Shown here in pieces: positions 59,303 through 64,000 of a DNA stretch of 64,000 nucleotides (position 1 is the first letter of the stretch; each line of letters opens with the position of its first letter). The notes beneath the pieces were generated by a model, which saw only the letters and a program-made list of their open reading frames with translations, made no database searches and was not told the origin of the DNA. The position numbers and the translations under genes were made by a program. The stretch spans positions 1,426,001-1,490,000 of the forward strand of contig CBDDED010000003.1 of NCBI GenBank assembly GCA_965226825.1. The letters run 5' to 3'. The DNA is from Io17-Chloro-G2 sp965226825. GTDB taxonomy: Bacteria > Chloroflexota > Dehalococcoidia > Lucifugimonadales > UBA3495.

Positions 59303-60559
59303 TTAATCCCCGGGCTGGGCGGCGTTGGCCCAAGCTTCTTCGATTTCAGGGATCAGTGGGCTGTAGGGAGCTTGGCCGGTGCTGAGTCCTCGGGCCCGGG
59401 CCGCTTCTTCCATGGTCCGCTCCTGGAACAGATGAATAATCTCGTTCTGCTCCGGGTCACGGAAGGTGTTCATCGGCTCGCCACCGTCCTCCACCAACGC
59501 CATTTGCTCCCGCAGAAGCCGCCGGTACAGGATGATACCCTTGTCCGACTCCCCCAGTTTCTCCTGCCCCCGGTCGGCCAATTCCCCCTGTGTGGCCCAC
59601 GCCATCATGTCCTGCCCCAGGACGAAATCGGTGACGAAACGGGCGCCGCTGTCCTTGAGCGGTATCTGGTAGAAGGGAATCTTGTCCTGCTGGTAACCGG
59701 GTTCTCCGGGAGGCTTCGGGTAGGCCCCGTACATCAAGTGCCACGTATGGGTGTCGTCCATCGGCACGCGTATCTGGAAGGTGGTGCCCACCCGGAGGAC
59801 ATTCGGAAACACGATGGGATGGCCGATCCGCCACATCGGGTGGTTTTCATCAAAACCGGCCCGAATACGCCGCTTCACGATGCCGTGTTCAAACACGTCA
59901 AAGCCAATTTTTTCGTGGGAGCCGATGACCCGGGGCACAAACCTTTGATATGTGGGGTCTGCCAACCCCTCCGCTCCTTTCTGCTCCATAACGTAATCGT
60001 AGTAATGGCCGTGGAGCCATTCGGTGTGGGTGGGGTCCAGTGAGTTCTCCATGCATTGCATCCAGTTGCAGGGTATCACCGTCGAACCAATGTCCCGCAC
60101 CACGTTGTCCATCACGTACAGGTCCCACCGGGGCAGCAGCGGCGCCGGCGCCGGTCCCAGGTAGGCAAACACCAAACCTCCCAGCTCTTCCGCCGGATAG
60201 GCTGTAATTTTGACCCGGGTGGGAAACGTGCTGGTGGGCGCTTCCGCCGGCATTTCCAGGCACTGCCCGCTTCTGTCAAAAAGCCAGCCATGGTAGGAAC
60301 AGCGGAGTCCTTCGTTTTCCGGTATTCCGTATTCGAGGGAGATCCGACGGTGAGGGCAGGTATCGTCGATCAGGCCGTATCCCCCTTTGCGGTCCCGGTA
60401 GACGACCAACGATTCACCGAGAATTCTCACTGCTTTAACGGGGTTGTCGTCAAACTCGGACACAGCCGCCACGGGGTGCCAATACCGCCGCATCAGCTCT
60501 CCCATCGGCGTCCCCGGCCCTACTCGCATCAACCGTTCATTTTCCTGTGCTGTCAGCAT
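59303..60559 (-). CDS. Rieske oxygenase, phthalate 4,5-dioxygenase-like, paralogue
   Basis: 418 residues, the same length as the protein at 52462 and alignable over its full length. Rieske ligands C68/H70 and C87/H90; mononuclear site NSLDPTHTEWLH (H178, H183). The main differences lie in residues 188-215, likely near the substrate pocket entrance. AGGAG precedes the ATG. The Gfo/Idh dehydrogenase gene follows on the same strand, making a plausible oxygenase-dehydrogenase pair. No ferredoxin or reductase gene is nearby, so electrons must come from elsewhere. Confidence 0.9.
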   Translation of the reverse strand: MLTAQENERLMRVGPGTPMGELMRRYWHPVAAVSEFDDNPVKAVRILGESLVVYRDRKGGYGLIDDTCPHRRISLEYGIPENEGLRCSYHGWLFDRSGQCLEMPAEAPTSTFPTRVKITAYPAEELGGLVFAYLGPAPAPLLPRWDLYVMDNVVRDIGSTVIPCNWMQCMENSLDPTHTEWLHGHYYDYVMEQKGAEGLADPTYQRFVPRVIGSHEKIGFDVFEHGIVKRRIRAGFDENHPMWRIGHPIVFPNVLRVGTTFQIRVPMDDTHTWHLMYGAYPKPPGEPGYQQDKIPFYQIPLKDSGARFVTDFVLGQDMMAWATQGELADRGQEKLGESDKGIILYRRLLREQMALVEDGGEPMNTFRDPEQNEIIHLFQERTMEEAARARGLSTGQAPYSPLIPEIEEAWANAAQPGD

Positions 60560-60727
60560 GCATTACTCCTTTCTGCCTGGCCCGCGGTTCGGAGAATTCG
60601 GAAACTTCGCCAATGTCTTCATTAGTTTAGAACGTGTATAACAATTAGATGCTGGTTATGCCGGGTGGCGCCGGCTGAAAATTTCAGCCATTTTAAGGGC
60701 ATGGCCCGTCGTGGTCCACAATGGGTC

Positions 60728-60970
60728 TCAAACCGCTATTTCCATATTTCGAGCGTGGGTCATATCCCCGCTGGTTACAGGCCGGCCTTGTGATGGCAGG
60801 ACAGTTGCAATAGCCACCATGTCGCCGCCAAGGGTCGTGAACTCAACCACCAAGGCTTCCTTGTTCGGATGAAGGTGCACGATGGCGCCCACGTCACCCG
60901 GCTTCAGCTGCGTTCCATCGTCCCCGAAGATTTCTTCCGTGAGGACGATCTGCTGATGCTCTTCAAACAT
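60728..60970 (-). CDS. DUF4926 domain protein
   Basis: 80 residues from an ATG at 60970 with AAAGGG just upstream; a GTG at 60976 is possible. The sequence QQIVLTEEIFGDD, then LKPGDVGAIVHLHPNKEALVVEF and VAIATVLPSQGRPV, matches the DUF4926 pattern (VxLTEDIP...GLKxGDVGTIVEVY...YEVEF...TLxxxxLRP), an SH3-like small barrel. Function unknown. It follows the DUF6883-like gene by about 60 bp; I recall these two families as frequent neighbours, suggesting a two-component toxin-antitoxin-like or immunity module, but this is inference. Confidence 0.75.
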   Translation of the reverse strand: MFEEHQQIVLTEEIFGDDGTQLKPGDVGAIVHLHPNKEALVVEFTTLGGDMVAIATVLPSQGRPVTSGDMTHARNMEIAV

Positions 60971-61032
60971 TTTCACCCTTTGAGCGGATGCGCAACAAAT
61001 AGCCGGGGATAATTGGTTCCCGGGTCAAGTTG

Positions 61033-61310
61033 CTAGACCGTTCTTACCAGCGGGTTGCGCCCTTCGGGTGTGTCAATTGTGCCATCGACGTAGTAACGCG
61101 AACCATAGGGTCTCTCCACTGTCCTGACTACTTCATGAGTTCTCCCATGAAGCTTGAATGCTTCAGCCAAGTCTCCCCAAGATTCGAGTTCAAAGCCGAA
61201 CCTGGAAAAGAAGAGCGCCTTGCTGCGGCCTCTGGGATTGGTTGTCGATAGCAAATACTCGGTAATTTTTTCCTTTCTACGAACGCCGGTTCAGCGTTAG
61301 GTAGAAGCAC
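61033..61310 (-). pseudogene. DUF6883-like gene with an apparent frameshift at an A-run
   Basis: Starting from GTG at 61310 the first frame gives LLPNAEPAFVERK, the typical family opening (LPNAExAxVxxxKLxxYLL). At AAAAAA (61266-61271) the frame must shift to continue KITEYLLSTTNPRGRSKALFF, FGFELESWGDLAEAF and YVDGTIDTPEGRNPLVRTV, which completes the domain. Without the shift the protein is truncated or starts at an internal TTG (61254). A one-base change in a homopolymer could be a real mutation, programmed slippage or an assembly error. The DUF4926 gene follows at once. Confidence 0.65.
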
Positions 61311-61396
61311 TCTGAGAATTCCGGAGTCGCTCGCAGAGGGCCTGGTGCGGTACCAAGGCTTAAAAGCAGTGCGTGTATCGAGCGTCGCGAAGCACT

Positions 61397-62380
61397 CTAG
61401 TACAAATGGCAAGCCACCTGATGGCCCGGCGCGACCTCCTTGGAAACCGGGCTCTCCTCCGAGCAGCGGTCCATTGCAAAGGGACACCTGGGGTGGAAGC
61501 GGCAACCGCTTGGAGGATTGATCGGGGACGGCACTTCTCCGGCCAAGACGATTTCCTCGTGGATGGAGTCAGGGTCGGCCGGCAGCGACGCCGAAAAGAG
61601 GGCCTTGGTGTAGGGGTGCAAGGGGTTTTGATAAAGCTCTTCGGTTTCCGAATACTCCACAATCTGGCCCAAATACATTACTGCGGTCTGGTGGGCCATG
61701 TATCTAACGGTAGCCAGGTTGTGGGCGATGAGCAGGAACCCCACGTTGAATTCAACCTGGAGGTCCTTTAGAAGGTTCATCACCTGGGCGCGGATAGAAA
61801 CGTCCAGCGCCGACACCGGCTCGTCAAGGATCACCAACTTGGGGTTGGAAACCAGGGCCGCCGCCACCGCAATGCGCTGCCGCTGACCTCCGCTAAACTC
61901 GTGAGGGTAGTTGTTGGCTTGGGCCGAGTTTATGCCCACCTTTGCCAGAACTTCTTCCACCCGCTGGTCCAAGTCGCTCCGAGAAGCAAGTTTGTTCACC
62001 AGCAGCGGTTCAGCCACAATTTCCCGTACCCGCATCCGGGGGCTCAAGGAGGACCAGGGGTCCTGAAACACGGCCTGGACCATGATTCGAAAATCCCGCA
62101 GGCCGGGCCCCTTGAAGGTCTGGATGTCCTGGCCCTCCAACCTGATCTGACCTTCGGTTGGCTGCTCCAAGCGCAGGATAAGCTTGCTGGTGGTGGTCTT
62201 ACCGCACCCCGATTCTCCCACCAACCCCAGGGTTTCCTGTTGTTGGATGGTGAAGTCAATCCCATCCACGGCCTGCACGTGGCCAATGGTCTTCATCATT
62301 ATCAGACCCTTGGTGATGGGGAAGTGCTTTTTAAGGTTCTCTACTTGAAGCAGCGGAGGCGCTGCCGGCGGGGCTACCAT
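61397..62380 (-). CDS. ABC transporter ATP-binding protein, DppF/OppF type
   Basis: 327 residues. Walker A GESGCGKTT, Q-loop QAVFQDPWSSL, signature FSGGQRQR, Walker B LVILDEP, H-loop LLIAHN. The C-terminal oligo_HPY region has GCRFHPRCPFAMDRC and a last Cys near the end. AGGAGG precedes the ATG. DppF is normally adjacent to DppD; here about 6.5 kb with a DUF6883/DUF4926 pair, Rieske and dehydrogenase genes lie between it and dppD, and a MITE-like element has inserted. It is the only DppF in the window, so it probably completes this importer. Confidence 0.92.
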   Translation of the reverse strand: MVAPPAAPPLLQVENLKKHFPITKGLIMMKTIGHVQAVDGIDFTIQQQETLGLVGESGCGKTTTSKLILRLEQPTEGQIRLEGQDIQTFKGPGLRDFRIMVQAVFQDPWSSLSPRMRVREIVAEPLLVNKLASRSDLDQRVEEVLAKVGINSAQANNYPHEFSGGQRQRIAVAAALVSNPKLVILDEPVSALDVSIRAQVMNLLKDLQVEFNVGFLLIAHNLATVRYMAHQTAVMYLGQIVEYSETEELYQNPLHPYTKALFSASLPADPDSIHEEIVLAGEVPSPINPPSGCRFHPRCPFAMDRCSEESPVSKEVAPGHQVACHLY

Positions 62381-62855
62381 AAGAAGTCCAGCCTCCTGAG
62401 GTGTGCTCGAGTTCCAGCACCTTTCCGGAGTTCGGGAGTTATTTTATTCGAAATGGCGAAACGGGCCAGTTTCGGGTGTTCAAACGTTGATTCCCGAGTT
62501 TAATGATCTTGGGAACGGGCGCCGGGGGAATGGTCCCTTAGATTACGCGACATTCTAGACTATGTCCCTATCTGCGGCAAACGCCGAGTCCCAGTATTCC
62601 TATAATATATGGTGACAGCGGGTGCGCGCCCGGTGAGGACGTTCCGAGTATGCTAAAGCAGGGTTTCTCATTCGAGCTTACTGGGAATTCCTGGACGCCG
62701 TTGCCAATACCGTGGGAGTGGGGAAACATTGGGGTTTCCCACTATCGACAACTTTTCGGAACATGGCTAAAATAGCCCGGAAAGCCGACTGCCCAAACGA
62801 TTAGTATCGTTTGAGAAGGCGGTTGCAGACAGTGGGAACCAGGTACGAGGTGGAG
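62381..62855. promoter_or_regulatory. Divergent region between dppF and the dioxygenase operon
   Basis: 475 bp without a gene. A TATAAT at 62601-62606 on the plus strand is the best -10 candidate for the dioxygenase operon, with a poor -35. The gene start at 62856 has GAGGTGGAG before it. Confidence 0.3.
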
Positions 62856-63368
62856 ATGGCGCAACAACAACTGAAACCGGAGATGGCAATTCGGTTGGAA
62901 GTCGAGGATTTTCTCTACCACGAAGCGAGCCTTCTGGACCAGTGGAAGCTGGACGATTGGCTGGAGTTGTTCACCGCCGATGCCAGGTACCTGGTGCCCA
63001 CCACCGACCTGCCCGAGGGCGACCCGGAGATTCACGGCGACCAACTGGTGTTCATCGATGACGACATCAGCCGGTTGAGGGGCCGGGTGACCCGGCTGAA
63101 GAGCCGGCACGCCCACCGGGAGTATCCCTGGTCGAGGACCCGAAGGTCGATCACCAACGTGAGGGTCATCAAGGTTGACGGGGATGAAATATCCGTCACC
63201 GCCACCTTTACCGTATACCGCATACGGGGAGGACAGGCCGCCGCCTACGTCGGACGTTACGATTACCTGCTGCGGCGAGTGAATGGCGAGTTGCGGATAG
63301 TGTTCCGGCGGGCAGTTCTGGACCATGAATCCCTTACCGACACGGCGGCCGTGAGCATCGTCCTTTAA
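62856..63368 (+). CDS. Aromatic-ring-hydroxylating dioxygenase beta subunit
   Basis: 170 residues from the ATG at 62856 (GAGGTGGAG upstream). The sequence follows the BphE/NdoC small-subunit pattern: VEDFLYHEASLLDQWKLDDWLELFTADARYLVP, with the typical LLDxxxxxxWLxLFxxDxxYxxP signature, then RLRGRVTRLKSRHAHREYPWSRTRR in the middle and a closing beta sheet. The fold is NTF2-like and the subunit is structural in alpha3beta3 oxygenases. The alpha subunit starts at 63803, after a small YozE-like gene; beta-before-alpha order is the reverse of the usual operon. Confidence 0.9.
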   Translation: MAQQQLKPEMAIRLEVEDFLYHEASLLDQWKLDDWLELFTADARYLVPTTDLPEGDPEIHGDQLVFIDDDISRLRGRVTRLKSRHAHREYPWSRTRRSITNVRVIKVDGDEISVTATFTVYRIRGGQAAAYVGRYDYLLRRVNGELRIVFRRAVLDHESLTDTAAVSIVL

Positions 63369-63451
63369 TTCAACATTCCAATGTGGAAGAGACTCCCCAT
63401 GTTCATTATGGAGAGTCTGACGTTCCACAGGCCACAGGAGGGACCAGGACA

Positions 63452-63700
63452 ATGGCAGACATTTTCACCGACTGGCTAATCGACCAGGTCAACCGGGAAG
63501 ACGCCGTGGGCGCAGTGGCCCGGTACGTTAGAGACGATCCCTGTTGGAGCAAGCCCGGGTGGTCCCGTCCCGACTCGGCCCAAGAGGTAGACGACCATTT
63601 GTCGTTCCACCGGGCGCCTTACGAAACGATTGTAGCCATGAGGGAAGCCTGGCAGGAATGGGGCAAAAGCCGGGGAGCCGCTCCGGAAGACCTTCCTTAG
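63452..63700 (+). CDS. YozE/SAM-like fold small protein
   Basis: 82 residues from the ATG at 63452, with CAGGAGGG before it. IFTDWLIDQVNREDAVGAVA, then RYVRDDPCW and the ending IVAMREAWQEWGK follow the YozE SAM-like pattern (F-x-x-W-L-x-x-Q-x-x-R-x-D-x-[IV]-G-x-[LV]-A-x(4)-D...AW-x-x-[YW]). This is a small helical fold of unknown function. Its place between the beta and alpha subunit genes of a dioxygenase suggests an accessory or regulatory role for that enzyme, as inference only. Confidence 0.68.
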   Translation: MADIFTDWLIDQVNREDAVGAVARYVRDDPCWSKPGWSRPDSAQEVDDHLSFHRAPYETIVAMREAWQEWGKSRGAAPEDLP

Positions 63701-63802
63701 TATCTCCAATATCCCGGCGTATCCCGACCGGCCCGTCAAACAGTCCGGCAGGCAACAGGCGTAGGCACGATTCAGAATCGGCATGTTAAATAGGGGGAAG
63801 TA

Positions 63803-64000
63803 ATGGAGCTAAAGGACGCCATAATCGACGATTCGGCTAAAGGCATTTTCCGCGTACACCGCTCTTCAATGACCTCTCCGGAGATCTACAAGACAGAGGT
63901 GGAGAGGATATTCGAGAATTGCTGGCTCTACGTCGGACATGAGAGCGAAGTGCCCAATCGCGGCGACTACCTGCGCCGCACAGTGGGCGGCTGGCCCGTC
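63803..64000 (+). CDS. Aromatic-ring-hydroxylating dioxygenase alpha subunit, 5' part at window edge
   Basis: The 66 visible codons from the ATG at 63803 (GGGGGAAG just upstream) give MELKDAIIDDSAKGIFRVHR, then SSMTSPEIYKTEVERIFENC and WLYVGHESEVPNRGDYLRR, the usual N terminus of BphA/NdoB-type alpha subunits: the F-x-V-[HN]-R then E-x-E-x-I-F-x-x-x-W-x-Y-[VL]-x-H-x-S-E-[VI]-P signature. The Rieske cluster ligands lie beyond the edge. With the beta subunit 434 bp upstream it forms a two-component oxygenase operon. Confidence 0.9.
   Translation, partial: MELKDAIIDDSAKGIFRVHRSSMTSPEIYKTEVERIFENCWLYVGHESEVPNRGDYLRRTVGGWPV

Overview
The window looks like a chromosomal segment of an uncultivated, GC-rich Chloroflexota bacterium, most plausibly of the SAR202/Dehalococcoidia type. 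This is inferred from gene content, not from a marker gene: paralogous ring-hydroxylating Rieske oxygenases, ACMSD-like amidohydrolases, amidases, family 5 solute-binding lipoproteins, a CoxL/XdhA-type molybdoenzyme, LLM flavin oxidoreductase, and DUF1501/DUF1800/NHL proteins. I saw no rRNA, tRNA or CRISPR array.

Layout. 0-11 kb is catabolic and transport: the first codons of an SDR dehydrogenase, a DUF2905 membrane protein, a BNR propeller, a Rieske oxygenase, an amidohydrolase with a tandemly duplicated 3' end, an orphan molybdopterin subunit, a solute-binding lipoprotein and an amidase. 11.2-14.7 kb is a decayed defence/toxin-antitoxin patch: a Phd-type antitoxin without toxin, a truncated methyltransferase copy, a higB toxin broken by two in-frame amber codons, an unusually long HigA-like antitoxin, and an intact DNA methyltransferase with a C-terminal nuclease-like domain. 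14.7-18.5 kb holds an NHL/DUF1501/DUF1800 cluster, repeated in shorter form at 39.6-42.3 kb. 18.9-28.2 kb returns to catabolism: a dihydroxyphthalate-decarboxylase-like protein, LLM oxidoreductase, cupin, amidohydrolase, two alpha/beta hydrolases, a VOC protein and a LivJ-type lipoprotein.

28.8-32.7 kb is a second accessory island. It has an FRG-domain remnant, a translationally coupled GNAT-PIN plus ASCH/PUA-like gene pair (the best candidate here for an uncharacterised system), and an ISAs1 transposase remnant. 32.8-50.4 kb carries an aldo/keto reductase, a second amidase, a metal-dependent amidohydrolase, an AMDase/maleate-isomerase-like protein, an MFS pump, the second NHL/DUF1800 cluster, tandem family 5 binding proteins, a zinc dehydrogenase and two more amidohydrolases. 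50.5-62.4 kb is a dpp/opp-type importer (binding protein, DppD, DppC, DppB, with DppF set apart) interleaved with two paralogous phthalate-dioxygenase-like Rieske proteins and a Gfo/Idh/MocA dehydrogenase. At 62.9-64 kb a divergent operon encodes a dioxygenase beta subunit, a YozE-like small protein and the start of the alpha subunit.

Together the genes suggest a scavenger that imports organic molecules through promiscuous ABC systems and opens or trims them with oxygenases, hydrolases and amidohydrolases. Two full copies of a roughly 273-bp MITE-like element (23.5 and 57.4 kb) with matching terminal inverted repeats and flanking direct repeats, plus several small tandem duplications of gene 3' ends, show recent local rearrangement.
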